Positions 9,747 to 18,771 of a stretch of DNA of 64,000 nucleotides are shown in pieces. Under the pieces are notes generated by a model. The model saw nothing but the letters and a program-made list of their open reading frames with translations. It was not told where the DNA came from and made no database searches. Location of the stretch: positions 555,062 to 619,061 of the forward strand of contig CP150570.1 in NCBI GenBank assembly GCA_049487715.1. Reading direction: 5' to 3'. The DNA is from Pycnococcus provasolii. Its lineage: Eukaryota; Chlorophyta; Pseudoscourfieldiophyceae; Pseudoscourfieldiales. Both the position numbers and the translations under genes were made by a program. Position 1 is the first letter of the stretch. Each line of letters begins with the position of its first letter.

Positions 9747-11399
9747 ATGGCGTCCGGGGCGGAATACGCGCGCGTCGGAATACACGTGTCTGAAACTCAA
9801 GGCGCGTCGAAGAGACTCAGGCTCGCAGGCTCGTCGCGCGACCACCCCGCGTCTCTCGTGTGGCGCGCATTCTCCGCGCCCGCCTCGTCTTCCGTCAGAG
9901 GCGCGCCGGCACCCGTCTCGCATATTCACGCACGCCCGTCAACAGGCGGCGGAAACTCCACACGCCCGACGTTCGCCGTCACGTGCTCGACGCGCATACT
10001 CGTCTATGACGCGCCGTCCAACCGCGTGCTCCGCGCCTTCTCGCGCGGAATGAACGACATCGCGCACTGTGGCACGTTCCGCCCCGGCGACGGCAAGCTG
10101 CTCGCCGCGGGGTGCGAAGACGGCACCGTGTCAGTGTTCGATACAACGTCCGGATCCGTGCTGCGCTCGCTCAAGGGACACAAGGCGTCCGCGAGGTGCG
10201 TCGCATTTCCCACGGAAGCAAGCGGTGGCGAAGCTGGAGACGCCGCACCAACCACAAGGCTCGTCAGCGCGTCCGACGACATGACACTCCGCGTCTGGGA
10301 CGTGCCTACGGGCGTCGAAGAAAGGTGCTGCACGGGACATGGAGACTACGTGCGCGCGCTCACGTGCGTTGTTGGACACACGTATGCAACTGGCGCATTT
10401 GACCACACTGTCAAGCTCTGGGACGCGCGTGCGGGAAAGTGCGTCAAGACGATGCGGTGCGGCGCACCCGTGTCGTGCGTTTCAGCCTTCCCCGGCGGCG
10501 CGCAGCTCGCCGCCGCCGTGGGAAACGAGGTGCAGATCTGGGACGTGCTGGCGGGCAAGCTGATGTCGCGCGTGATCGCACATCGTAAGGCTGTGAGCTG
10601 CGTGACGTTCGCTCCCGGGGCACCCGACGGTTCGTCGCCGTCGCGCATGCTCACTGCTGGTCTCGACGGCCTTCTGAAAGTGTACACCACCGACACGCTC
10701 GAGGCGCTGCACACATTCCGGCACCCTCACGCGCTCACGTCCGTGGCAGTGAGCCGCGACCTGTCGACGCTTGCGACGGGCGGAGAGGCGGGCGTGCTCG
10801 CCCTGCGTCGCAGGGAGAAACATTCGGCATCGTCGACATCCAAGGCACCGCCTACTTCTGCACCCAACGACGGGCTCGCGGAATTTCGCGAAGCTCTGCC
10901 GCGCGCAGAGCGCGCACTGACGGCATCGAGTCACCGCTACTTTTTGCGAGGTCAGAAGTCTCCGATACCCATGGACGTAGCGGTGATTGCCGATAAGCCG
11001 CGGAGGGCGAAGCTCGCAAAGTACGATCGCATGCTTCGCCGCTTCCGTTATGCCGAGGCGCTGGACGCGGCGCTGGAAACACGCCGTGCCGCAGTGGTCC
11101 ACGCGGTGCTCGAGGAGCTTGCAACTCGTGGCGGTCTCGCGCACGCGGTGGCTGGCCGAGATGCCGCATCCGTGAGCCGGCTCGTGATCTTCGCGACGCG
11201 GCACCTGCATCACGCTCGCTACGCGTCGAGCATGCTTGGCGTGCTCGCGCGAGTCGTCTCGGAGTACGGCGCTGCAGTCGGCGCGAGTGCGGAGCTCGAC
11301 CGCGCGCTGCTGAGTGCGCGCGAGCGCCTCCGTGCGGAGACGCAGGCTGTGCAGGCGCTGCTTCGTCTGCAAGGCGCACTCGAGACTGTGGTGCGTTGA
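9747..11399 (+). CDS. UTP15: UTP15, U3 snoRNP small-subunit processome protein
   Basis: The 550-residue protein has an N-terminal WD40 propeller (about 65-350, with repeated xxLWD/xVWD ends) and the UTP15 C-terminal helical domain (about 395-545), recognised by RRAKLAKYDRMLRRFRYAEA and the downstream Val/Ala helices. UTP15 is part of the t-UTP/UtpA complex, needed for pre-18S rRNA transcription and processing in the nucleolus. Length is close to human UTP15 (518 residues). It is intronless. A telomere-like tract lies in the presumed promoter, as plant telo-boxes often do in ribosome-biogenesis genes. Confidence 0.9.
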   Translation: MASGAEYARVGIHVSETQGASKRLRLAGSSRDHPASLVWRAFSAPASSSVRGAPAPVSHIHARPSTGGGNSTRPTFAVTCSTRILVYDAPSNRVLRAFSRGMNDIAHCGTFRPGDGKLLAAGCEDGTVSVFDTTSGSVLRSLKGHKASARCVAFPTEASGGEAGDAAPTTRLVSASDDMTLRVWDVPTGVEERCCTGHGDYVRALTCVVGHTYATGAFDHTVKLWDARAGKCVKTMRCGAPVSCVSAFPGGAQLAAAVGNEVQIWDVLAGKLMSRVIAHRKAVSCVTFAPGAPDGSSPSRMLTAGLDGLLKVYTTDTLEALHTFRHPHALTSVAVSRDLSTLATGGEAGVLALRRREKHSASSTSKAPPTSAPNDGLAEFREALPRAERALTASSHRYFLRGQKSPIPMDVAVIADKPRRAKLAKYDRMLRRFRYAEALDAALETRRAAVVHAVLEELATRGGLAHAVAGRDAASVSRLVIFATRHLHHARYASSMLGVLARVVSEYGAAVGASAELDRALLSARERLRAETQAVQALLRLQGALETVVR

Positions 11400-11405
11400 A
11401 CCTCT

Positions 11406-11410
11406 TGTAA
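11406..11410 (+). terminator. TGTAA poly(A) signal, UTP15
   Basis: TGTAA seven nt after the stop codon. Confidence 0.5.
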
Positions 11411-11470
11411 TACCATCGATATGTTTCCAAGGACGAGGTATAACCATAGGCCATCCCCGGGGGTTAGCCG

Positions 11471-11489
11471 TTAGGGTTAGGGTTAGGGT
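11471..11489 (+). repeat. Interstitial telomere tract upstream of EF-hand gene
   Basis: Three exact TTAGGG units in a row, about 65 bp before the ATG at 11554. Confidence 0.9.
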
Positions 11490-11553
11490 CAAAGCTTTTT
11501 TCGTTAACGGCGTAAAGAAGTCCTCCAATTCCCTTACAGGTGAGTCCTCCGCC

Positions 11554-12413
11554 ATGTCGTCCATCAAGGCGCTGCCCACGACGGACCCGTACGCGAACGT
11601 CGGCCGCGTCGACCGGTCGTTCTCGAGCCCCGCGCAGCTGCTTCTCGCGAGGCAGATGGCGGAGGAAAGTCAAGCTGCAGAGGAGGAAAGGAAAGCCTCG
11701 CAGGAGGAAGGGTCGACCGAGCACTTCTCCAAACGAAGCGCCAAACCAGCCTTGCAGAGGTTCGATACGCGCGCGCTCATCAAACAGGTGGTGACGGACC
11801 CGGAGGCGCACTTCACGAGCCTTGAGCTCGAGGATGTGCGCGAGAAGTTCAAGCTGTTCGACGCGGACGGTTCTGGCGACCTGAGCGTTGAGGAGCTGGA
11901 CGTGGCTGTGAGATACATGGTACGTAAGATAGTTTTGCTTAGCTTCGCGAGGAAGGGATTCCGACAAACTCGTCTCTCACACAAACAAATCTTCAACGAA
12001 CCCAGGGATACTACCCAACGGCGGCGGAGCTTGAGTCAACGCTGCTTGCTGTGGACGCCGACGGCTCTGGCGAGCTTGACTTCAAAGAGTTTCTCAGCCT
12101 TCTGCTAAAGCTCAAGCGCGACGACACGCCCGACGAACACCTCGAGCGCGTGTTTATCACAATAGCACATGAGTTGGCCCTCGACGCGTGCGGCAACGAC
12201 ACGTACGCGCGAGCGGAGGTGGAGAAAAGGCAACCTATGTCGTACCTGTACGAAGAGCTTCCCGTGGAGGTGCTCAAGGACATGCTTTGCAGGGAGGGAC
12301 CGGAGCCGCTCGACGAGGCTGAGGCACTCGCCATGCTGCGCGAAGCTGACGCGGACGGCAACGGCTCTGTCAGCCTCGACGAACTAAGACGCGCACTCCT
12401 TGGAAGTTCGTAA
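11554..12413 (+). CDS. EF-hand protein, two exons
   Basis: Joining 11554-11919 and 12006-12413 gives 257 residues. Exon 1 encodes a disordered N-terminus and one EF-hand (DADGSGDLSVEE). Exon 2 begins GYYPTAAELE and holds a second EF-hand (DADGSGELDFKE) and a C-terminal one (DADGNGSVSLDE), with a degenerate pair member between them. The splice junction is phase 0 and restores the helix between loops 1 and 2, which supports the intron. ATG 11554 is in a gccATGt context; the frame is open upstream but contains telomere-repeat-derived codons. It looks like a soluble Ca2+ sensor of unknown target. Confidence 0.85.
11920..12005 (+). other. Intron, 86 nt, GT-AG
   Basis: Donor gtacgtaag after ATG, acceptor cccag before GGATAC. 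Phase 0, and the flanking EF-hand homology becomes continuous once it is removed. Confidence 0.88.
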
Positions 12414-12861
12414 CCATAAATTAATTATCGCGATCATTTGTCTGCTTTTACGCGAGACCGCTTCTTGCTCCTCCGTTGTCACCTCCGTTGCCGTCCCTAG
12501 CAATACAAAGCGCTTCATGCTGTACTTCGGAAGCCTAAGCGTCCGAAGAAGATTTCGACGTCGCCGTCGTCGAACGTGACGACGACGTGCGTGTACTTGC
12601 ACGTGTTAGCGACGTGAGACTCTCGTCGGAGATTGCCGCACGGCGCACGCGACGTGACCCCCTCGAGAGTCGAGACGGGAGAAAGGCACGGCCGGGATAG
12701 GTGACCGGGATCCCGAAAAGGCACCTACGAGAAGACCAAAGCCCCAAACGCACCTCCCCCTGGGGAAACCCCGAAACGCATCCGGACTGGTTTGTCCTGC
12801 GCCGTTCCCATTATTCCCCTCTCCTCCTCGGCGGCCTATATTATACGACTATTTGCTCCCC
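12414..12861. other. Intergenic, no supported gene; TATA-like box near 12835
   Basis: Short minus-strand frames here have no start/stop structure or homology I can defend. A tatattata word at about 12836-12845 lies roughly 20 bp before the ATG at 12862 and may be a core promoter for the downstream gene. Confidence 0.4.
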
Positions 12862-13858
12862 ATGGCGGGTCCCTCGTCTCCTCTCACGGGTCAGAGGTTC
12901 CTGGTTGCGGTGTGGTTTCCTGCCTTCATCATCTTCATCCTCATCTTCATCTTTTTCATCTTCTGCTCTTGGTGCAACCGGTTGCCAGCTGGTTCCAAGT
13001 CCTGTTGCTGGTGGCAGTGGTGGTCGCTTATCCGTGGGGTTATGTGGTCCGTGGGGTCATGTTAGTAGTCTCGTGGTCTTCGGGCGCACGTTCGCGTCGT
13101 CTTCGGATTCGGATTCGGATTCGTCGGAATCGTCGTCATCGCCGCCGTTTTTTAAGGCGAATCCGAAAATAACGTCATCGAACATCGCTGAGAAGCTCCC
13201 GCAGACTATGCAAGCTCTCGAGGAATTCAAGCAGCACGAGGCGGACGTAGCCGCACAACTGAACCTCGATCCGAAGGAACCGACGGGACAGCACAATCAC
13301 AAAAAACGGGAACAGCTTCGCAGAAAGGCGTACTTAGAGCTGTACAGGCGAACCAGAAAAGCAAGAGAAGCAGCATACGAAACGGCGAAACTCGAACAAA
13401 CGGAATATCCTACGCCTGAAAGCCTTCTGCTACCCAAAGAGGACATGCCGCGCAACCTCAGGACGCCACCTGCGGCGTACGCGACTTTGCCCTTGGGAAG
13501 GCCTGGAAAACTTGCAGACCTGTTTGACACGCACAGGACAGCTCCCACGGACCCGTACATGTACGGACACGCGTGGCTTGCAAAGGACCTGCGCCTCAAG
13601 AGCTTTGGCGACCTGCACAAACTGTGGTTTGTTTTGTTGCGCGAGCGCCACACGTTGGATACGGAGTACCGCGCTCTGCAGCAACAACGGAAGCCTCTCG
13701 AGCCAAGGAAACCCATGCCCGCACCAGAACGATGGCAGCGTGTGAAGCGATCCATGAACAGAATAAAGCAAGTGCTATCCGAGCGCGCGGGCGAACTGCG
13801 CCACCGCGGCAACGTTGCGCTTGCCGACGAACTCGACAAGGTGATCAACCAAAATTAG
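12862..13858 (+). CDS. MRPL47: Mitochondrial ribosomal protein uL29m (MRPL47)
   Basis: The C-terminal ~200 residues carry the mitochondrial L47/L29 signature: GHAWLAKDLRLKSFGDLHKL, WFVLLRERHTL and a basic helix before the end. The protein belongs to the mitoribosome large subunit near the exit tunnel. The coding frame is open from about 12700 but contains no ATG before 13208, which lies inside the Arg/Ser-rich pre-sequence region. A good ATG (ccccATGG) exists at 12862 in another frame. The likely model is a short first exon from 12862 and one small GT-AG intron ending before about 13070, but I could not fix its borders. The coordinates enclose this uncertain intron. A Ser-rich stretch near 13080-13150 precedes the conserved domain. 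Confidence 0.72.
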
Positions 13859-13860
13859 CT

Positions 13861-13876
13861 TGTAACGTTGCTGTAA
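13861..13876 (+). terminator. Two TGTAA poly(A) signals, MRPL47
   Basis: TGTAACG occurs at 13861 and again at 13872, directly after the stop. Confidence 0.6.
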
Positions 13877-13973
13877 CGTTTGATAATTTCAAGAGGACAT
13901 ATGTGCAAAACGACCTGCACGCATATGTCACGCCAAACTTCAAGAGGAAACGTCGGGGAGAGGTCCTAAAGTG

Positions 13974-13998
13974 CTAACCCTAACCCTAAACCCTAACG
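13974..13998 (-). repeat. Interstitial telomere-like tract (CCCTAA)
   Basis: ctaaccctaaccctaaac and a further ccctaac, about 270 bp upstream of the glutathione peroxidase ATG and about 120 bp after the MRPL47 stop. Confidence 0.88.
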
Positions 13999-14269
13999 TC
14001 CCTCTTACGGGTGTGGATTTGCTTTGCTTTCGCCGTCCCCTTTTTTGCTTGTCTGTTTCTTTCCCTTTCATGATGGCGCGTTCTTCATCTCGTCATGTTC
14101 ACGGACCTCGTGGTGGCGGTGGCGGCTTCGTCATTTTTAGTTGGTAGTTCTAATAATAAACCTCCATATTGGTTTATATTATGTGCTCTCTTGGTTTGGC
14201 TTGTTATTCATTTTAGCTTCTCGTTTAGGAGGAGCTCGAATAGCTTGTCAGGGGGTGTCGTGGTGAAAG

Positions 14270-15016
14270 ATGTGTTTTTTGCGGAACACCAGCTCACTCC
14301 CTCGCGAAGATGGTGTTCACAGTCACAGGAAAATCATTAGAAGCGGGCTCAAACCATCGGCGCCTGCTGACACAGAAGATGAGGAGCCGGTTGAAAACCA
14401 AAATCTGGCAAATGAGCACGACGATGCGAACGACGATGCTGATGTCGTGCCTGAAGATAACGACGGCGACGGCAACGGCAACGGCAACGATGTCGAAGAC
14501 TTCGTCGCGGCGTTCCGTCCCAAGGGCTTGTATAGCCTGCAGTCCGGGGACATTGAAGGCAAGCGAATTCGAATCAGCTCGCTGGGTAGCGGCCCGACGC
14601 TTGTCGTTAACGTCGCCTCGCACTGCGGGTACACGGATCCTAACTACAGAGGGATTGGCGAGCTCATGAAAACGCACGGACACTTGGTAAACGTCATTGG
14701 ATTTCCGTGCGACCAGTTCGGGCACCAAGAACCTGGCGACCACGAAGAAATACGCAAGTTCGTTTCGAGCTCGTATCCAGAAGCGTACGGAAGTATGGCG
14801 CTCATGGAGAAAGTGGATGTGAACGGCGCGAACTCGCACCCTGTCTACACGTTTCTGAAAGAGAGCGCTCGGCGCCACGGAGTGCCCGATGCTCCGCTAG
14901 AGTGGAACTTTGTGAAGTTCCTCGTCGGCAAAGATGGCGAGGTGATTCGGAGATATCCTCCAGCATTTGACTTGCAGCAGATTGCTCGCGACGTCGAGGA
15001 AGCTGCAAGGACATGA
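14270..15016 (+). CDS. GPX: Glutathione peroxidase family protein (Cys type)
   Basis: Residues about 80-245 form a thioredoxin-fold glutathione peroxidase: NVASHCGYTDPNY with the peroxidatic residue as Cys (TGC, not selenocysteine TGA), FPCDQFGHQEPG and WNFVKFLV. The catalytic set Cys, Gln, Trp, Asn is visible. FPCDQFG has Asp where FPCNQFG is usual. Such Cys enzymes in plants and algae mostly use thioredoxin. The first ~75 residues are acidic and disordered (DDANDDADV). The start at 14270 is the first in-frame ATG. A separate frame from 14095 encodes a hydrophobic segment (FILCALLVWLVIHF) and might be an alternative 5' exon giving a membrane anchor, but I found no convincing splice pair. Confidence 0.88.
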   Translation: MCFLRNTSSLPREDGVHSHRKIIRSGLKPSAPADTEDEEPVENQNLANEHDDANDDADVVPEDNDGDGNGNGNDVEDFVAAFRPKGLYSLQSGDIEGKRIRISSLGSGPTLVVNVASHCGYTDPNYRGIGELMKTHGHLVNVIGFPCDQFGHQEPGDHEEIRKFVSSSYPEAYGSMALMEKVDVNGANSHPVYTFLKESARRHGVPDAPLEWNFVKFLVGKDGEVIRRYPPAFDLQQIARDVEEAART

Positions 15017-15029
15017 CATATCCCTGAAA

Positions 15030-15034
15030 TGTAA
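15030..15034 (+). terminator. TGTAA poly(A) signal, glutathione peroxidase
   Basis: TGTAA 14 nt after the stop. Confidence 0.5.
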
Positions 15035-15123
15035 ATCATAAGAACGATTCTTTCTTTCTTTCTTTTTTTGATGAAAAGTACTCAGACTCGCTTGTTGAAT
15101 AAAAAGCAACAAATAGTTGGTTG

Positions 15124-15128
15124 TTACA
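15124..15128 (-). terminator. TGTAA poly(A) signal, MAPK
   Basis: TTACA on the plus strand, so TGTAA on the MAPK strand, 74 nt after its stop. Confidence 0.5.
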
Positions 15129-15201
15129 TCAGCTCGAGCTAAGCGCCGACGTTGCCTAGGTCCGTACCCTTCGTCTTCTCCTCTCTTCCAGCACGGACAC
15201 A

Positions 15202-17091
15202 TCAAGTGGAGTCGCATCGCTTGAGGAATCGTTTATCCGACATCTGCGAAGTTGCGTCAGTCGAAGGGACCTCCTCATTCACCGCATGCAAGCCAGGCGT
15301 GGGCATGCCACTCGTTGCGTGCGAGATGATGCCTGCACCGCCGCGCACAGGCGCGGGCACGGCACCAGGCGCTTGCATGCCATCCCCTCCACCGCCTGCA
15401 GTTGCATACTTTGCAGCTTCCTGCTGAAATTCCTGAACGCGCTCGCGAGGCAAGCTCATCGCTGATCGCATACCCGGCGCGGCGCCGCGCGTGAGCGGCT
15501 TAGATCCTGACATCGTACGTCCAGCCTCACCTCCAGCAGCCATGCCATCGAAAGTCTCCTCCATCGAGTCGAATTGGCGCTTGAAGTTGTCCACGGCGCT
15601 CGGGAACTGATACGTTCCCTGGTTGCCTTGCAGGTAGTCAGCCTCTGTGTTTGGGTGGTAGTACAGGATTTCGCGGTAGATGAGCTCTCGCACCTCGTCA
15701 GCCGTCAGCTTGCGTCTGTCGAACTCGTACTCGAGCTTGCTGACAGGTTCCGCTACAGGTTCGCGCCCATCCTCGCTGAGACCCTCAAAGTACGGGTCCT
15801 TCAGAGCCTCCTCCGCGCTGGGCCTTTTGTCCGCGTCGAACTCCAGTAGCCGACGCAGCATGCGCCTCGCACCAGGCGATGCTGTGGGAAAGTGCGTTTC
15901 GAAGTTCGCGCCAGGTTTGCGCGCCATATTCTGCAGGAAGCGCCTCGCCTTGTCGTTGCGCACCTTGGCGAGCGTGGCGTCATCTGGCGTGCCGAGCAAG
16001 TCGGTGATGAGCTCGAGCTGGTGCACGACGTTGCGCCCTGGAAAGAGCGGCCTGCCGTTAAGTATTTCGGCGAAGATGCAGCCGACGGACCAGATGTCCA
16101 CCGCCGGGCTGTAGCGAGCGAAGAAGGATCCGCACAGCTCGGGAGCGCGGTACCAGCGCGTGGCGACGTAGTCTGTCCAGAACACGGTGGAAGGCTGGTC
16201 GGAGAACTGCGGCCTCGCGAGCCCAAAGTCGCAAATCTTCAGCTTGCAATCTGCGTTGGCGAGAATGTTCTTCGGCTTCAGGTCGCGGTGGTACACGTTC
16301 GCGCTGTGTATGAACTTCATACCTCGCAGCATCTGGTAGAGGAAGAACTGGTGGTGCTCCTGCGAAAGGTCGTCGTTCGCCTTGATGACCTGGTGCAAGT
16401 CCGTCTCCATGAGTTCGAAGATGACGTATATGTCCCTAAACTCGTTCTTCGACGGCGGCAGCAGGATGTGCTTCAGTTGTACAATGTCCGGGTGCTTGAG
16501 GTGCCTGACAAGCTTGATTTCGCGCAGGATGCGCGTTGCGTCCGACACGTGGTCGAAGACGTCGTTAATCTTCTTGATTGCGACGCGTTCTCCGGTGTGG
16601 TTGTCGATGGCGCTGCACACGACGCCGTAGCTTCCCTTTCCGATGATCTCCTTGAGCGTATACCGCGCGCCTTCTCCGTACTCGGTGAAGAAGGCGCCGT
16701 TTGAGACGCCTTCCGAGCTCGTCGCCGCTCCAGGCTGCTGCTGTTTCTGCGCTGCTGCCATCGGGTTGACAAGTTTCCCACCAGCCTTTTTGTTTACCGT
16801 GCTGCTCTTGTTCTCCGGCTGTTTGCGCGGGAGCACGCGTAGCCTGCTTGGCGTGACCCACCCGTCTCCTTTGTAGTCAGGCTTAGGCGTACCGTCACCG
16901 TCGCTGCCTTGGTTGGTGGACTTTCTCCTGCTTCTCCAGCTGGCCCAGTTGGTGAGTCCGAGTCTGAATATCCACGACTTTCCAGACTTTGGCTTTTGCT
17001 TGTTTGCACCGTTCGCGTTAGGCGACGCTTCCCTCGACGCCGACGATTTTTCTTTCTTCGAGGCTGATGAGAATGAGAATGGCAGTGGCAT
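15202..17091 (-). CDS. TDY-type MAP kinase (plant group D-like)
   Basis: The 629-residue kinase shows GKGSYGVV, catalytic Lys173, HRDLKPKNIL (268-277), DFG (288-290) and the activation motif TDY (306-308), then VATRWYRAPELCGSFF. The TDY loop, the APELCGSFF run and the C-terminal extension (RRKLTADEVRELIYREI, YHPN) are typical of plant group D MAPKs. The N-terminal ~140 residues are basic and disordered and the C-terminal ~130 are Gly/Ala-rich. The first in-frame ATG is 17091. The frame stays open to about 17244 but only with a TTG, so an upstream exon is possible. It is convergent with glutathione peroxidase (185 bp apart). Confidence 0.93.
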   Translation of the reverse strand: MPLPFSFSSASKKEKSSASREASPNANGANKQKPKSGKSWIFRLGLTNWASWRSRRKSTNQGSDGDGTPKPDYKGDGWVTPSRLRVLPRKQPENKSSTVNKKAGGKLVNPMAAAQKQQQPGAATSSEGVSNGAFFTEYGEGARYTLKEIIGKGSYGVVCSAIDNHTGERVAIKKINDVFDHVSDATRILREIKLVRHLKHPDIVQLKHILLPPSKNEFRDIYVIFELMETDLHQVIKANDDLSQEHHQFFLYQMLRGMKFIHSANVYHRDLKPKNILANADCKLKICDFGLARPQFSDQPSTVFWTDYVATRWYRAPELCGSFFARYSPAVDIWSVGCIFAEILNGRPLFPGRNVVHQLELITDLLGTPDDATLAKVRNDKARRFLQNMARKPGANFETHFPTASPGARRMLRRLLEFDADKRPSAEEALKDPYFEGLSEDGREPVAEPVSKLEYEFDRRKLTADEVRELIYREILYYHPNTEADYLQGNQGTYQFPSAVDNFKRQFDSMEETFDGMAAGGEAGRTMSGSKPLTRGAAPGMRSAMSLPRERVQEFQQEAAKYATAGGGGDGMQAPGAVPAPVRGGAGIISHATSGMPTPGLHAVNEEVPSTDATSQMSDKRFLKRCDST

Positions 17092-18157
17092 GCACAGGTG
17101 GCGTTGTGACGCGTGCCTCCGACTACTGCTCACCGGTGAATCGCCACTACTGCTGCTGTTGGCAGGCGCAGACGCGTGTGCACTGCTATCCGCTGTGAGT
17201 GCTGTGGACTTAATTGTGAACGACACAGCCACACACACAAACAATGTGTGTGGGGGCAGCTAACACAAGTAGATGAAGACGCACAGGAAGGAGACGAAGA
17301 ATGAATGAAGATGCCGAAGCAGGCGGAATAATGGGGAGGGGGAGGGAGTGCGCTGTGCTGCAAGGGGCTGCGGCTTTCATTTCACCAACAAAAAGAAAAT
17401 CGGTTGGAAAAAAAGGGAAGGGCTGAAGGGGCGTGCGCCTCAATTCCTGCGAGTGTTGGTTGGCATGATGTGAAATCATCCACCTGATTATTCCTCTACG
17501 ATACCGATAAGAATAGGGTTGGTTGGAATTGCATTTGGTCGAGGGCAATGGTCGGTCGTACCTTGTTTTATTGTTTAGGTCGGCGTTGGTCAGCCTATGG
17601 GTTAGGTTTTTCTCCTTGGAGACCTTGTTCTCCCCTGCCCGGCCTCATCAATCGGGTCATCTGTACCGAGTAATAAAGGTTGTTGGCGACTTGGCGTCTG
17701 CTCCTCTCCCCCCTCGGGCTCTTCCCGTCGTTTCTCAACACCCTCCTCACCTCCTTCTCCTCCACACGGCTCACCTGTGCTGTGCCTGTGTGTGTTCTCC
17801 CAACTTCCTCCACAGCAGTGGTTGTGGCACACGCGCTCCTGCTCCTGCTGCTCCTGCTCTTGCTCTTGCTCTCTGCTTTTGCTCTCGTTCTCACTCCAGT
17901 CACTCCAGTCGCCCGCCAGTCGGGGGTGATAACAGATCAGCGAGGGAGGCTCCGAGGACGCGAGCACGAGGGATTCTTGGAGTTCTGTCTGTCGGGGTTT
18001 CCCCTTTTTGACCCCAGGCCCAGGCTGCCCGGGGAAGCAGTTCGGGTTTTGTATGTTCTCGGCTTGAACTTTCGAACCCGGCAACTCGCAGGTGTGTATC
18101 ACCCCCCTTCATCCTTCTTTTCCTCTTTTGGCGACAACAGCAACAACAAACAGCCCA
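17092..18157. other. Divergent intergenic region, pyrimidine-rich
   Basis: This 1.07-kb spacer separates the MAPK and the small RecA-like gene, head to head. It holds CTCCTGCTC-type repeats (about 17836-17890) and a weak gggttagg word at 17599. No supported gene. Confidence 0.5.
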
Positions 18158-18727
18158 ATGGCGTCCGGCATGCAACTCACCTCGAATAATATGTCTGCCG
18201 AACCTCCTCTGACCCTCCTGATGACCTACGCGCCTTCGTCCTCCTCACGGTCCTCCATGGCGCTCATGTCCCGTGCGCTCTCGCTTGCATCCTCAGGCTC
18301 CCACGTCCTTTACATTGCTTCCTCCGCTTCCGATTTGGAAAAAGTACCTGGCGTCGTCGCGCTCGCACAAAGTCAGCAAAACTTCTCAGCAAACCATGAC
18401 GTGCTAGAACGCATACACGTCAAGTACTGCCCGCAACAGGGAGACTTGCAGAAAATTGCGGCGGCTCTGCACATGATGAACACACAACAACCCATTAGGC
18501 ACATACTCGTCGACAACCTACACGCCTGCGTGCTCGGACGAGCACCGGCAGGCTCGAACAACTCAAACATGCAACGTGACGTCGCGCTCTTCAAAGCCGT
18601 CGCGCTACTCCGAGACGCCGCGTCGCACATGCGCGCCTCACTCATTGCAACGCACTGCACGCAAAACGAAGGCACGGCGGCTGGCCCGATCGAGAACGGC
18701 TTTTCCAAGCGAGTCGTAATTGCTTGA
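18158..18727 (+). CDS. Small RecA-fold-like protein, possibly SWSAP1/RAD51-paralog-like
   Basis: A 189-residue protein (ATG 18158). It has an ATPase-like layout: an N-terminal strand where a Walker A loop would sit (TYAPSSSSRSSMALMSRAL, lacking GKT), a second strand (SHVLYIAS), a central VKYCPQQGDLQKIAAAL region and a Walker B-like HILVDNLHACV, then an ATHC strand. The pattern is reminiscent of SWSAP1 or other small RAD51 paralogs used in recombination. Elongator ELP6 is another RecA-fold candidate. The missing Walker A Lys would mean no ATP hydrolysis. Fold-level similarity only, by eye. It is convergent with QTRT2, 44 bp between stops. Confidence 0.42.
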   Translation: MASGMQLTSNNMSAEPPLTLLMTYAPSSSSRSSMALMSRALSLASSGSHVLYIASSASDLEKVPGVVALAQSQQNFSANHDVLERIHVKYCPQQGDLQKIAAALHMMNTQQPIRHILVDNLHACVLGRAPAGSNNSNMQRDVALFKAVALLRDAASHMRASLIATHCTQNEGTAAGPIENGFSKRVVIA

Positions 18728-18745
18728 ATACTATTATAGGGGATA

Positions 18746-18750
18746 TGTAA
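18746..18750 (+). terminator. TGTAA poly(A) signal, RecA-like gene
   Basis: TGTAA 19 nt after the stop, inside the 44-bp gap to the convergent QTRT2 gene. Confidence 0.5.
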
Positions 18751-18771
18751 CAAAGAATGTACAGTACAACT

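Noticed and set aside
9006-12413. Calling the two EF-hand proteins calmodulin or centrin
   Set aside because: Length, linker and loop spacing differ from both; only generic EF-hand function is supported.
12515-12753. Overlapping minus-strand frames between the EF-hand gene and MRPL47
   Set aside because: Three short frames compete, none with an ATG-led domain; left as unannotated spacer.
14270-15016. Possible selenoprotein glutathione peroxidase
   Set aside because: The peroxidatic codon is TGC (Cys); no in-frame TGA is present.
18158-18727. Naming the RecA-like gene RAD51, XRCC2 or ELP6
   Set aside because: No Walker A Lys and only fold-level similarity; a specific name is not justified.
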